Below, piece after piece: positions 41,272 through 49,711 of a stretch of DNA of 64,000 nt. The stretch covers positions 1-64,000 of the forward strand of contig DHIW01000017.1 of the NCBI GenBank assembly GCA_002404015.1. The letters run 5' to 3'. Within the stretch, counting starts at the first letter, position 1. Each line of letters starts with the position of its first letter. This stretch comes from Chloroflexi bacterium UBA4736. GTDB taxonomy: Bacteria; Chloroflexota; Dormibacteria; Dormibacterales; Dormibacteraceae. The translations under genes and the position numbers were made by a program. The notes beneath the pieces were generated by a model, which worked only from the letters and a program-made list of their open reading frames with translations, was not told the origin of the DNA and made no database searches.

Positions 41272-43298
41272 GCGCCCCCCGCCTCCAGCAGCTCCTTGCG
41301 GGTGAGCTTCCGCGTGCGGCTGCCGGCGCGGCGCAGCGTCAACACCCGTTTCACGTAGTCGTCGACCGCGACCATGAACTCGGCATGGCTCCAGGTGAGC
41401 GGGGAGACCGAGAGCGGCGCGCCGGTGTGAGGATCGAGCTGCTCGGAGAGCAGGCCACCCGGCATCTGATGTCTGACGGTCCAGTCGATGATGGCCCGGG
41501 CCGGCACCATGTCGGCCTCCGACCTGGCGCTGGCGATGTACCACTGGGCCAGCCAGAGCGTGCAGATGAACCAGGGGTTGCCGGGGCAGGTCGTGAGGTC
41601 GGGCTCCGCCTGAAAGTAGTGGTCGTCGGCGTAGCGGGCCTGGCCGCCGCTGGCCGCCCGGTTGGCCAGCTCGTCGCGGATGGCGTGCATCGTCTCGACG
41701 ACCTGGGGTTCCGCCGGGCCGTACATTCCGAACCGCCAGAGCCCGCCGAGCGCGCTGTCAAGGATGGGATCGGCCGTCAGGGAGCCGTCCGGCTCGACGC
41801 TCAAGCGGCGGGCGAAGCGGCCCAGCTCTGGCCGGTAGAGGTGGCGGTCGGCCGCCTGCCGGAGCCGGTCGCGGGCCTCCTTCATCCGGAGCGCGAACCC
41901 GGCGTCGCCGAAGAGGTCACCGAAGTTCTGGGCGGCCTGCAGACCGCCCCACACGGCGCCGACGGTGAAGGCATGCACCCCCCAGCGCTCCTCCCAGAGA
42001 TCCCAGGAGGGCTTGACCAGGTCGTTGCGGTCGTCAAAGTAGCCGGCCATCCAGTCCGCGGCCGGCACCACCAGGGAGGTGTAGAGCTCGGCCACGAAAT
42101 CGAGGTTGTGGTGGATGCGGAAGTGCTCCCACAGCGCCCACAGGACAAGCCCGGTCTCGTCCTCCTGGATGGGCAGCACGCGCTCGCCGCCGGCGTCCAT
42201 CCAGGCGTGCCAGGAGCTGCCCGGGTAGCCGTGCGGGGTGTACTTGTGGAGGAAGTAGCCGCCGGCACTGCGCACGTCGCGGCAGAAGGCGAAGAACTTG
42301 CGGGTCATATCCTCGTGGCCGGCCCGGTCCAGGGCGTTGGCGACCAGCGCACCGTCCCGCGGCCAGACGTAGGCATACGTATCGCGCGCGAACTTGGTGA
42401 TGTCGAAGTCGGTGGCGGCGACGATCCCACCCCGGTTGTCGGAGTGGGTCCTCACGGTCAGGACGCTGCGCCGGTACAGGCGCTCGACCTCGGGCCCCAG
42501 CTCGTCCGCGATGTGGCGGCGGTCCTTGTCCGACCAGACGGTCCAGTAGGTGGTGGTGCGCACGCGGTAGTTGGCCTCGCCCCGCTGCAGGATCAGCTCC
42601 TGGCCGTAGTTGGAGACGCTCTCGAAATTGCTGCCGACGCAGGCCCAGTGGGTCAGGGCCTTGCCTTCGAGTGCCGCCGCCGCGCCCAGGTCGAACTCGA
42701 TCGTGCAGTCCACCGAGCCCTGCTCGATGGGGTTGCGGCTGAGGCTGCCGTCCTCGGCGTCCACCCAGGTGCCGGCGGCAGGGCCGCCCTTCTTGCCGGT
42801 GGCCCACGAGCTGATCCCGAACTCAGTCCCGGCCTGGCCGCCGAGCAGGAAGTAGCGATCGCCCTTGTAGGCGATGACGGCCCTGTGCTTGGGGTCGTAG
42901 AGGACGGTGTTCCCGATGTCGGAGCCGTCGATGTACCAGTCGTAGTGGAAGAACACCTGGGCGGAGCGGAAGCCGGCCGGGCTGCTGACGCGCAGGTTCC
43001 GGATGAAATAGTCGCGTGCCATGTCCACGTAGTCGCCAAACCGGACCTCGATGCCGAGTCCGGCGTGGCGCAGGGTGACCAGGGTCACCAGCGAGTCGCC
43101 GGAATAGCCGATCTCGCGCTCCCAGGCGGGGTCGCTCACCCAGACGAACTTGCCGTCCACCCGGAAGCCGGTCCGGCAGATGTTGCCCATCGTGTGGTTC
43201 GCCTCGCCCACCCGCGGCCAGAAAATGTCGCGCACCGCGTAGTTGGCGTCGTAGTTGACCAGGAGGTTGCCGTTCCCGACCACGATGCTGCGGGGCAT
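41268..43298 (-). CDS. Glycoside hydrolase family 15 (glucoamylase/trehalase-like)
   Basis: A 676-residue enzyme with an N-terminal beta-sandwich (about 1-270) and an (alpha/alpha)6 barrel (about 290-650). The barrel holds YVWPRDGALVANALDRAG, the acid region WDLWEERWGVHAFTVG, and PGNPWFICTLWLAQWY followed by SEQLDPHTGAPLS. There is no signal peptide, so it is cytoplasmic; GH15 members of this form cleave alpha-1,4-glucans or trehalose. The M4 start (ATG 43298) is favoured because TACCAT (43306-43311, minus strand) lies 7 nt upstream. GTG/ATG starts of the divergent gene overlap this region. Confidence 0.9.
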   Translation of the reverse strand: MPRSIVVGNGNLLVNYDANYAVRDIFWPRVGEANHTMGNICRTGFRVDGKFVWVSDPAWEREIGYSGDSLVTLVTLRHAGLGIEVRFGDYVDMARDYFIRNLRVSSPAGFRSAQVFFHYDWYIDGSDIGNTVLYDPKHRAVIAYKGDRYFLLGGQAGTEFGISSWATGKKGGPAAGTWVDAEDGSLSRNPIEQGSVDCTIEFDLGAAAALEGKALTHWACVGSNFESVSNYGQELILQRGEANYRVRTTTYWTVWSDKDRRHIADELGPEVERLYRRSVLTVRTHSDNRGGIVAATDFDITKFARDTYAYVWPRDGALVANALDRAGHEDMTRKFFAFCRDVRSAGGYFLHKYTPHGYPGSSWHAWMDAGGERVLPIQEDETGLVLWALWEHFRIHHNLDFVAELYTSLVVPAADWMAGYFDDRNDLVKPSWDLWEERWGVHAFTVGAVWGGLQAAQNFGDLFGDAGFALRMKEARDRLRQAADRHLYRPELGRFARRLSVEPDGSLTADPILDSALGGLWRFGMYGPAEPQVVETMHAIRDELANRAASGGQARYADDHYFQAEPDLTTCPGNPWFICTLWLAQWYIASARSEADMVPARAIIDWTVRHQMPGGLLSEQLDPHTGAPLSVSPLTWSHAEFMVAVDDYVKRVLTLRRAGSRTRKLTRKELLEAGGA

Positions 43299-43326
43299 GG
43301 CGCGCATGGTATCTCTGGACGCTGAA

Positions 43327-43866
43327 GTGGCGAGTGCAGAGCCTAGGGAACCATGGCAGCCGGAGATCCGCGTCGTGGCCTCGCCGCGGCGGCGGCGGAC
43401 GGTCTCCGCCCGCCTGGTCGAAGGCGTCCTGGAGCTGCGCGTGCCCGCCTGGATGTCCCAGCGGGAGCGCGACGAGTGGGCCGAGAAGATGCGCCGGCGG
43501 ATCGAACGCCAGATCCGGCGCGCGAAGCCGGCCGACGCCGACCTGAGCCGCCGGGCCCAGGGTCTGAACCGCCGCTTCTTCGAAGGCCGGCTGCGCTGGA
43601 CCTCGATCAGCTTCGCCGAGCAGGAGAGGCGCTGGGGCTCCTGCAGCTACGTCAGCGGCGTGATCCGGATCTCCTCGCGAGCGGCCCGATTGCCCGCCTG
43701 GGTGCTCGACTACATCGTGGTCCACGAGCTGGCCCATCTGGAGCGCGCGGAGCACGGTCCGAAGTTCTGGGAGCTGGTCGCCGCCTACCCACTGGCTGAG
43801 CGGGCGCGCGGCTACCTGATGGCGCTCGACCACGCCGCCGGCGAGCTCGGCGTCGAGGATTACTAG
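43327..43866 (+). CDS. YgjP-like (DUF45) zinc metallopeptidase
   Basis: A 179-residue protein with the metallopeptidase motif YIVVHELAHLERAEHGPKFW (HELAH plus a distant third His) preceded by RRWGSCSYVSGVIRIS, the signature of the YgjP/WLM group. The N-terminal part (VVASPRRRRTVSARLVEG) matches the usual beginning. In-frame ATGs at 43297 and 43306 overlap the divergent GH15 start, so GTG 43327 is given; the true start is uncertain by up to 10 residues. The substrate is unknown. Confidence 0.82.
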   Translation: MASAEPREPWQPEIRVVASPRRRRTVSARLVEGVLELRVPAWMSQRERDEWAEKMRRRIERQIRRAKPADADLSRRAQGLNRRFFEGRLRWTSISFAEQERRWGSCSYVSGVIRISSRAARLPAWVLDYIVVHELAHLERAEHGPKFWELVAAYPLAERARGYLMALDHAAGELGVEDY

Positions 43867-43884
43867 ATTCAGACGTGGCGGGAA

Positions 43885-43903
43885 AGCCTGGCTCCGCCAG
43901 GCT
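43885..43903. terminator. Hairpin after metallopeptidase gene
   Basis: AGCCTGGC-TCC-GCCAGGCT is a perfect 8-bp stem 18 nt after the metallopeptidase stop. There is no T run on the plus strand, so it is an incomplete intrinsic terminator at best. Confidence 0.45.
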
Positions 43904-43965
43904 GTCTGAGTCCCGAATTCAAGACGCGCACCAACCCGATAAGTCCTCTGGGGGGAGGAAGGGTA

Positions 43966-43994
43966 CTGGGGAGGAACCGCAGGTTCTTCCCCAG
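43966..43994. terminator. Hairpin between convergent genes
   Basis: CTGGGGAGGAACC and GGTTCTTCCCCAG form a 13-bp stem with one mismatch and a 3-nt loop, directly after the stop of the minus-strand dehydrogenase gene (43997). No T run follows on either strand. Confidence 0.5.
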
Positions 43995-43996
43995 AC

Positions 43997-45034
43997 TTAA
44001 GGGGTAAGAACGACCTTGGTGGCTTCCCGGGAGTCGAACAGCTGGTAGGCGCGGACGGCCTCGTCGAGCTTCATGCGGTGGCTGATCACCACTTCAGGGT
44101 GCAGGCGGCCGGCCGCGATCAGGTCGAGGAGCGGGCGCATGTACGCGTGCACGTTGGCGCAGCCTGAGCGATAGGTGAGGTCGCGCGTCCAGAAGTCCCA
44201 GTAGGGGAAGTCGGCGCTGACCTGGTTGGGAACGCCCACTGAGGACACGATCCCGCCTCCCCGCACGCAGTTGATCGCCGTCTCGATGGCCGCCATCTGG
44301 CCCACGCACTCGAGCGCCGAGTCGGCGCCCTGGCCGTGGTTGCGCATGGCGATCTCTTGCACCGGGTGGGCCGCCCGCATGTCCAGCGGGACGGCCCCCA
44401 GCTGCTGGGCCAGCTCCAGCCGCTGGTCGACCTGGTCCACGGCGAACACGACGGCGGGGCCGAAGAGCTGGGCGCACATGACCGCCATGAGGCCGACCGG
44501 GCCGGCTCCGATGACCGCCACCACGTCGCCGGGGACGATCTGCGCGCGCTCGGCCGCGAAGTAGCCGGTGCTCAGGATGTCGCCTACGAAGATCGCTTGC
44601 TCGTCGAGCACCCCGTCGGGTATCGCAGCCAGATTGAGGTCGGCCCTGGGGACTACCAGGAACTCGGCCTGGGCGCCGCCCAGGCCCCCGGAATAGAAGC
44701 CGTTGCCGAAGATGGCGCGCTCCTGGCACTGGGCGAACCAGCCCCGCTGGCAGGGCCGGCAGTGCCCGCAGACCGCGAAAAAGGCGGATACGACGCGATC
44801 CCCGACCTTGAAGCGCCTGACGTCAGGCCCCACCTCCTCGATGACACCCACCATCTCGTGGCCTACGATGGCGCCCTCGTCCATCGGAGCGTTGCCGTGG
44901 TAGATGTGCAGGTCGGAGCCGCAGATGGCGCCCAGCGTGATCTTCACCAGGGCGTCGCCCGGGTCCTGGACAGCGGGCTTGGGGACCTCCGTGACCCGGA
45001 AGTCGCCCACGTCCTGGAAGGTGACAGCCTTCAC
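43997..45034 (-). CDS. Zinc-dependent medium-chain alcohol dehydrogenase
   Basis: A 345-residue MDR enzyme. Catalytic zinc ligands are in AICGSDLH and VGHEMVGV, the structural zinc uses CGHCRPCQRGWFAQC, and VAVIGAGPVGLMAV binds NAD(P). It resembles the alcohol/formaldehyde/threonine dehydrogenase subgroup; the actual substrate is not clear. GTG 45034 (MKAVTFQDVGDFRV) is chosen over the upstream frame start because TACAAT (45042-45047, minus strand) lies 7 nt before it. Confidence 0.88.
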   Translation of the reverse strand: MKAVTFQDVGDFRVTEVPKPAVQDPGDALVKITLGAICGSDLHIYHGNAPMDEGAIVGHEMVGVIEEVGPDVRRFKVGDRVVSAFFAVCGHCRPCQRGWFAQCQERAIFGNGFYSGGLGGAQAEFLVVPRADLNLAAIPDGVLDEQAIFVGDILSTGYFAAERAQIVPGDVVAVIGAGPVGLMAVMCAQLFGPAVVFAVDQVDQRLELAQQLGAVPLDMRAAHPVQEIAMRNHGQGADSALECVGQMAAIETAINCVRGGGIVSSVGVPNQVSADFPYWDFWTRDLTYRSGCANVHAYMRPLLDLIAAGRLHPEVVISHRMKLDEAVRAYQLFDSREATKVVLTP

Positions 45035-45068
45035 GCGCCGGATTGTAGCGTCCGCTCCGGAGGTGGAG

Positions 45069-45097
45069 TTGGCAAGGCCCACGTTTGGCCCTATAGT
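45069..45097 (+). promoter_or_regulatory. Sigma70-type promoter
   Basis: TTGGCA (45069-45074) and TATAGT (45092-45097) are 17 nt apart, close to consensus. Transcription should start near 45104, giving a leader of about 53 nt for the gene at 45157. Confidence 0.75.
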
Positions 45098-45120
45098 GAT
45101 AGAGCTGCTGTCATTATTTG

Positions 45121-45138
45121 ACCGTCTTTATGGACGGT
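45121..45138 (+). promoter_or_regulatory. Stem-loop in 5' leader
   Basis: ACCGTC (45121-45126) and GACGGT (45133-45138) form a perfect 6-bp stem with a 6-nt loop, 7 nt before the GGAGG ribosome binding site. It could tune translation or mRNA stability. Confidence 0.4.
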
Positions 45139-45156
45139 TTCATCTGGAGGACACCA

Positions 45157-45636
45157 ATGCAAACCTGGATTTGGGTGATCCTGGTCGTGGCCGTGATCGC
45201 CGTCCTGCTCGGCCTCGCCATGGTGGGCGTGCGCAGCCGCCGGCGAGCGCCGTTCGAGACGCGCATGTTCCCGGCCAACTACGTCGAGCCGTACGCCCGG
45301 CGCATCGAGGAGATCGAGAGGATGTTCGTCGACCAGCCGCGGGGGGCTGTAGCCGCCGCGAAGCTGCTGGTGGACGACATGCTCACCCGGCAGGGCTACC
45401 CCGTCCGGATGAGCCCTGAGGAACGGGTCCGCGACCTGCGCCACTTCGGTAAGGAGCGGGCAGGCCGCTACCGCACGGCGTCGGCCCTCAAGGACGATGC
45501 CACCACCGAGCACATGCGCAGGGCTCTGCAGCACTACCTCGGTCTGGCCGGCGACATGCTCAGCGACGCTCGCAAGGAGTACAAGGACGTGCCGGCGGCC
45601 GAAGACGCGAGCCAGGGCCGGGAGATCGCCGGCTAG
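45157..45636 (+). CDS. Membrane-anchored hypothetical protein
   Basis: A 159-residue protein with one N-terminal membrane helix (QTWIWVILVVAVIAVLLGLA) followed by a soluble helical domain (RRIEEIERMFVDQPRGAV, RQGYPVRMSPEERVRDL, HMRRALQHYLGL). The second part resembles the C-terminal region of small conserved membrane proteins in actinobacteria, but I cannot name a family. ATG 45157 has a GGAGG 8 nt upstream and a strong promoter at 45069-45097, unlike the leaderless genes around it. The topology would leave the domain in the cytoplasm. Confidence 0.72.
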   Translation: MQTWIWVILVVAVIAVLLGLAMVGVRSRRRAPFETRMFPANYVEPYARRIEEIERMFVDQPRGAVAAAKLLVDDMLTRQGYPVRMSPEERVRDLRHFGKERAGRYRTASALKDDATTEHMRRALQHYLGLAGDMLSDARKEYKDVPAAEDASQGREIAG

Positions 45637-45665
45637 CGATCGCAGCGCCCCCGTAGAGTGGGCGC

Positions 45666-46448
45666 GTGGGAAGGCTTCGCGGGGCGTCCGTCCTGGTGAC
45701 GGGGGCCTCCAGCGGTATTGGCGAGGCGACGGCGCTGGCTTTCGCGCGCCAGGGCAGCCGGCTGGCGCTCTGCGCGCGCCGCCTGGATCGCCTGCAATCG
45801 GTGGCCGAACGCTGCCGGGCCGCGGGCGCCGTGGCCGTGACCGTGAGGCGGGCCGACGTCAGCCGGCGCGCGGAGGCACAGGCATTCGTAGCGGGCGCGC
45901 TGGGCGACTTCGAACGGGTGGACGTGCTTGTGAACAACGCCGGGTTCGGGTGGCGAGGCCCGCTCCAGGACATGCCGCCCGAGCAGGTGGAGGCCCTGTT
46001 CGCAACCAACGTGCAGGGGCTCATCTGGACGACTCAGGCGGTTCTGCCGGGCATGCTGGAGCTCAACTCGGGAGTGATCGTGAACGTGGCCTCGGTCGTG
46101 GGCTTTCGAGCCGCCCCCTACTCCGCCGTATATTCGGCCAGCAAGCACGCGGTGGTCGGTCTCTCCCACGCCCTGCGCGGCGAGCTGAGCGGGAGCGGGG
46201 TCAAGGTGACGGTCGTCTACCCGGGCACGACCGACACGGAGTTCTTCGAGAACGAGACCCCAGGGCCGCTCATGCAGCCCGCGTCGGCGGTCGCGGCCGC
46301 CATCGTCCGGGCCGCGCGCCGGCCCCGGCGCGACGTGATCATGGTCCCCTACCGGCTGGCGCACCTCGCCGAGCCCCTCTTCGGCGGCCTCATGGACCAC
46401 CTGATAGGCGGGTTCCGGCGCCGCCAGGGCAGATCGGCTAGGCCGTAG
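45666..46448 (+). CDS. Short-chain dehydrogenase/reductase
   Basis: A 260-residue SDR with the cofactor motif TGASSGIGEA, NNAGFGW, catalytic Ser in VNVASVVG, and the Tyr/Lys pair YSAVYSASKHA. It resembles classical oxidoreductases acting on acyl or steroid-like substrates; specificity is not evident. The GTG start lies 6 nt after TAGAGT (45654-45659), so the transcript is probably leaderless. The 3' end overlaps the convergent DUF72 gene by 11 nt. Confidence 0.88.
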   Translation: MGRLRGASVLVTGASSGIGEATALAFARQGSRLALCARRLDRLQSVAERCRAAGAVAVTVRRADVSRRAEAQAFVAGALGDFERVDVLVNNAGFGWRGPLQDMPPEQVEALFATNVQGLIWTTQAVLPGMLELNSGVIVNVASVVGFRAAPYSAVYSASKHAVVGLSHALRGELSGSGVKVTVVYPGTTDTEFFENETPGPLMQPASAVAAAIVRAARRPRRDVIMVPYRLAHLAEPLFGGLMDHLIGGFRRRQGRSARP

Positions 46449-47346
46449 CCGCCGCCGCCTCTTCGAGCAGTCGCTCCAGCTGGTGGGCGTTCTGGACCGA
46501 GTAGTTCGAGTAGTTGTTGTTCATGATCGCGTGGACCTCGGCCGTGCGTTCCTCCAGCTCGCGGATGCGGGGCACCCACTCGCTCAGCTCCTCATCCGTG
46601 TAGAGGTACTGAAAGCGGACGCTGGGCGGCACTCCCTTCAGGTTCCAGGTCTCGTGGTTGCGGCCGTGGAAGCGGACGATCGCCAGCTTGTCGGAGGTCG
46701 CCTCGGCCAGCGGCGGCATGCTGGTGCCGTAGCCCTGAGGCACGTCCACGGCAACGTAGGGGATGCCGCGGGAGCGTAGGAACGTGAGTGTGCCGGAGGC
46801 GTGCCGCTCGTCCAGCCACTCCCGTTTCCGGAACTCGACGGCCACCTGGAAGCCATACATGCGCTCCTGGCACTGCTCGATGTACGCCAGCGACTTGCTG
46901 GTCGGAAAGAACCAGGGCGGGTATTGAAAGAACACGGCCCCCAGCTTCCCGGCCACCTGGAGAGGCTCGAGCGCGTCCCGGAAGGCGTCCCAGGCGGCGT
47001 CGACGACGTCCGGCGGCAGGTTCTCGACATACAGGTCCTTGCCCTGCAACTCCTTCGGCACCCCCTCGCGGATCTCAGGCGGGAGAGCGTTGAACTTGGT
47101 CGGGTGCTGCGTGAAAAGGGAGAAGGACTTCACGTCGAACGTGAAGCTGTCTGGTGTACGGGCGACCCAGTAGTCCGAGTTCTTCCGCGTGGGCATCCCG
47201 TAGTAGGTGGAGTCCACCTCCACCAGCGGGAACTGGCTGGCGTAATACTGCAGGCGCTCCTCGGACGACGTCGCCCCTTTGGGGTAGAACAGGCCGGAGC
47301 CGATCAATGACTTGTCGATCCAGCCGGCGATGCCGCACTTCGCCAT
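46438..47346 (-). CDS. DUF72 family protein (TIM-barrel)
   Basis: A 302-residue member of DUF72. Characteristic segments are CGIAGWIDKSL at the start, VEVDSTYYGMP, FTFDVKSFSLFTQHP, LGAVFFQYPPWF, VEFRKREWL and FHGRNHETWNLKG. The family adopts a TIM-barrel fold and its biochemical role is unknown. Length is typical. ATG 47346 is used; the longer frame adds a Gly/Ala-rich stretch read from the kinase-side intergenic DNA. Confidence 0.88.
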   Translation of the reverse strand: MAKCGIAGWIDKSLIGSGLFYPKGATSSEERLQYYASQFPLVEVDSTYYGMPTRKNSDYWVARTPDSFTFDVKSFSLFTQHPTKFNALPPEIREGVPKELQGKDLYVENLPPDVVDAAWDAFRDALEPLQVAGKLGAVFFQYPPWFFPTSKSLAYIEQCQERMYGFQVAVEFRKREWLDERHASGTLTFLRSRGIPYVAVDVPQGYGTSMPPLAEATSDKLAIVRFHGRNHETWNLKGVPPSVRFQYLYTDEELSEWVPRIRELEERTAEVHAIMNNNYSNYSVQNAHQLERLLEEAAAATA

Positions 47347-47408
47347 GGCCTCAAGTTTGCCCTCAGGCCCGCCGCCAAGGACAGCCGGATGACGAGCCCC
47401 CGAGCCGG

Positions 47409-48554
47409 TTAGCGGCTGAGGGTCGCCCCCAGGAGTCCCGCCAGCGAGAGCGCGCCCGCCAGCGCCAGCAGCACGCCCAGGCAACCGGTCGAGACCCCCT
47501 TCTTCTCCACGTTCTTGACCGGCGCGTCAGGACTGTCGGCAGGCGCGACGGGCGAGGCGACCTGGACCCCTGGGGAAGCCTCGGGCTGGGAAGAGGGCAT
47601 CGACTGAGAGGGCCCATCAAATGCCCCCGCCGCGGCCATTGTCGACAGGTCGACGCCCGGTTCCAGGCCCCTGCGCCAGCCCGGGGTCAGCCGGTCGGCG
47701 ACCCTGCTGAGCGCTTCGTCGAACTCATCGCCGGTCTGGAAGCGGGTCTCCGGCCGCTTGGCGAGCGACTTCAGCATGACCTCCTCGAGCCGGGGGTCCA
47801 GCCCCGGGCGGTGGAGGGTAGGCGGCGGGGGCGGCGACTGCACGTGCTGGGCCATGAGGGTGAACGGCCCGGCCGCCTCGGTCGCGGTGAAGGGCGGCTG
47901 GCCGCAGATCAGCTCGTAGAGCATGACCCCGGCCGAGTAAAGGTCCGACCTGCCATCGACCTTGCTCGAGGCCACCTGCTCGGGGGACATGTACTGAGGC
48001 GTCCCCACGGTGGTCCCGGTGCGCGTTGCGGTGGAACCGCCCGTATCGTCGGTCAGCCGGGCGATGCCGAAGTCGGCGACCTTGACCTCGCCCTCGTCCG
48101 ATATCAGCACGTTCTCGGGCTTCATATCGCGATGCACGATCGAGTGCTTGTGCGCGTAGTTCAACGCCTGGAGAACCGAGTGCATGACTGCGAATGTTTG
48201 CGGCAGCGGCACCAGGCCGCGGTTCATCAGGTCCCGAAGGGACTGGCCGCGGACGAACTCCAGGATGATGTAGTTGGCCGCGCCGACCTGCTCCAGGTCG
48301 TGAACCTGCACCAGGTTGGGATGGCTGGTGCGGGCCATCACCCGCGCCTCCTGCAAGAAGCGCGTCAGGGCGGTGGAGTCGGCGGCCGAGTTGACGATCA
48401 GCTCCTTGATCGCGACCTCGCGGCCGAGACCGGGCTGCTCGGCCAGGTACACCGCTCCCATGCCGCCGCGACCGAGCTCCCGCTTGACCACGTATTTGCC
48501 GATGCGGCGGCCCTCGGGATGCGGCGCAGGCGCCGGCGGCGTGACCTCGCCCAT
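47409..48554 (-). CDS. Serine/threonine protein kinase with C-terminal anchor
   Basis: A 381-residue PknB-type kinase. The kinase domain (about 20-285) has the Gly loop LGRGGMGAVY, Lys in EVAIKEL, catalytic loop HRDMKPENVL, DFGIARL and GTPQYMSPEQ. A Pro/Ser/Ala-rich linker (about 300-345) leads to one C-terminal helix (CLGVLLALAGALSLAGLLGA), so the kinase faces the cytoplasm with almost nothing outside. TAGGCT (48564-48569, minus strand) lies 9 nt before the ATG. No phosphatase or FHA gene is adjacent. Confidence 0.93.
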   Translation of the reverse strand: MGEVTPPAPAPHPEGRRIGKYVVKRELGRGGMGAVYLAEQPGLGREVAIKELIVNSAADSTALTRFLQEARVMARTSHPNLVQVHDLEQVGAANYIILEFVRGQSLRDLMNRGLVPLPQTFAVMHSVLQALNYAHKHSIVHRDMKPENVLISDEGEVKVADFGIARLTDDTGGSTATRTGTTVGTPQYMSPEQVASSKVDGRSDLYSAGVMLYELICGQPPFTATEAAGPFTLMAQHVQSPPPPPTLHRPGLDPRLEEVMLKSLAKRPETRFQTGDEFDEALSRVADRLTPGWRRGLEPGVDLSTMAAAGAFDGPSQSMPSSQPEASPGVQVASPVAPADSPDAPVKNVEKKGVSTGCLGVLLALAGALSLAGLLGATLSR

Positions 48555-48634
48555 AACGCGGCGAGCCTACCAGACGAGCGTTGAACGCGCGAAGGACCGG
48601 CGGAGAGCCACGAAAGTATGGCTATTTGTGGCTT

Positions 48635-48664
48635 TTGCGACGATAATTGCTGCCGCAGTCGCAA
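48635..48664. promoter_or_regulatory. Inverted repeat upstream of DUF4870 gene
   Basis: TTGCGAC (48635-48641) and GTCGCAA (48658-48664) form a perfect 7-bp inverted repeat with 16 nt between, 15 nt before the GGAGG of the downstream gene. It could be an operator or a leader stem-loop. Confidence 0.35.
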
Positions 48665-48690
48665 CCTGTCATTTCATTCGGAGGAACCAT

Positions 48691-49110
48691 ATGCAGAATC
48701 CGCCCCCCGGACCCCCGCCGGGCAACCCGCCGGGCAACTACCCACCGGCTGCTTCGAGCGGCATCAACACCAGGACGGGTGCGCTTCTGTCCTACCTATT
48801 GACGTGGGTGACCGGCATCATCTTCCTGTTCGTCGGGAAGGGGAATCCTGACGTCAAATACCATGCTGCACAGTCGCTGGTCTGGTTCGGTTCGCTCCAG
48901 GTGCTGGGCATCATCATCAACATCGTTTCGAGCTTCAACGGGCTCGGGTTCCTGGGCTTCGTCGGGCTTCTGATCGGCCTGGTGACCTTCATCTCCTGGC
49001 TCTACTGCCTGTACAAGGCGTGGACCGGGAACGGCGCGCGGTTCGAGCTTCCGCTCGTGGGGGGCATTGTCACGCCTTACGCCGAGCAGCTCGCTAACAG
49101 CATCAACTGA
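48691..49110 (+). CDS. DUF4870-type small membrane protein
   Basis: A 139-residue protein. A Pro/Asn/Gly-rich N-terminal tail (PPPGPPPGNPPGNYPP) precedes three membrane helices: ALLSYLLTWVTGIIFLFVG, WFGSLQVLGIIINIVSSF and LGFLGFVGLLIGLVTFISWL. The segment KGNPDVKYHAAQSLVWFG between the first two is the DUF4870 signature. ATG 48691 has GGAGG 6 nt upstream. The function is unknown. A bidirectional terminator lies 18 nt after the stop. Confidence 0.85.
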   Translation: MQNPPPGPPPGNPPGNYPPAASSGINTRTGALLSYLLTWVTGIIFLFVGKGNPDVKYHAAQSLVWFGSLQVLGIIINIVSSFNGLGFLGFVGLLIGLVTFISWLYCLYKAWTGNGARFELPLVGGIVTPYAEQLANSIN

Positions 49111-49121
49111 CGTCGCGATTC

Positions 49122-49155
49122 AAAAAGAGGGCCTCGCCTAGCGCGAGGCCCTTTT
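49122..49155. terminator. Bidirectional Rho-independent terminator
   Basis: GGGCCTCGC (49129-49137) and GCGAGGCCC (49143-49151) form a perfect 9-bp stem with a 5-nt loop. TTTT follows on the plus strand and AAAAA precedes it, so it can work both ways between two convergent genes. The stop codon of the minus-strand gene lies in the loop. Confidence 0.88.
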
Positions 49156-49416
49156 CATTTCCTGCAGGGCCTCCTGGACTCCCTCACGCAGCGAATCGCG
49201 CTCCTCGCGCGCGGCTGCGAGCTGCTCGCGCAGCCGGCGGTTCTCCTCTTCGAGGGCCCGCAGGCGGGGGTCCGGCTTGCCGGCCGCCGCCTTCATGTCG
49301 CCGGCCTCCAGCCGCAGCCGCTCGTTGGCGACCTTCAACTCCCGGCGCTCGGCCAGGAGCTCCTGGACGAGTGAGGGCTCAGGCCCCCGCGGCGGACCTG
49401 GCGCCCCCGTCGACAT
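49138..49416 (-). CDS. Small coiled-coil protein
   Basis: A 92-residue hydrophilic protein that is a single predicted coiled coil for most of its length (PSLVQELLAERRELKVANER, LRALEEENRRLREQLAAARE). ATG 49416 is given; GTG 49443 would lengthen it by nine residues. Its 5' end overlaps the 3' end of the preceding gene (38 nt here), so it is translationally coupled. The function is unknown; it could be a partner or scaffold for that gene's product. Confidence 0.6.
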   Translation of the reverse strand: MSTGAPGPPRGPEPSLVQELLAERRELKVANERLRLEAGDMKAAAGKPDPRLRALEEENRRLREQLAAAREERDSLREGVQEALQEMKRASR

Positions 49417-49684
49417 AGCGGCAGTGCCCGGGCTGGTACTCACGGAGTCGCAGATGCTCCATCTCGCCGCGCAGGTAGCGAGCCTTCACGGCGAGCGACT
49501 CGGAGAGCTTGGCGTTTTCGAACGGGTACCTGAACAGGTATTTGGAATCGATCAGAAGGCAGACGGACAGCCGATCCCCATCGTCCTCGTCCACGTACTT
49601 GTAGCAGGGCACGGTGCGGCGTGTGATCTGGCGGATCGGCACGCCGAGGACGCGGCCCCGGAAGACCTCGAGCGGCGAGCGCAT
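49379..49684 (-). CDS. Small hypothetical protein
   Basis: A 101-residue protein with mixed charged and aromatic segments (RQITRRTVPCYKYVDEDDGD, CLLIDSKYLFRYPFENAK, RYLRGEMEHLRLREYQPGH). It has no family match that I can name. TAGCAT (49694-49699, minus strand) lies 9 nt before the ATG, so it is probably leaderless. It overlaps the coiled-coil gene at its 3' end. It is divergent from nothing; the radical SAM gene ends 28 nt upstream. Confidence 0.6.
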   Translation of the reverse strand: MRSPLEVFRGRVLGVPIRQITRRTVPCYKYVDEDDGDRLSVCLLIDSKYLFRYPFENAKLSESLAVKARYLRGEMEHLRLREYQPGHCRYVDGGARSAAGA

Positions 49685-49711
49685 GCATGGATGATGCTAG
49701 AGCTTCGGATC

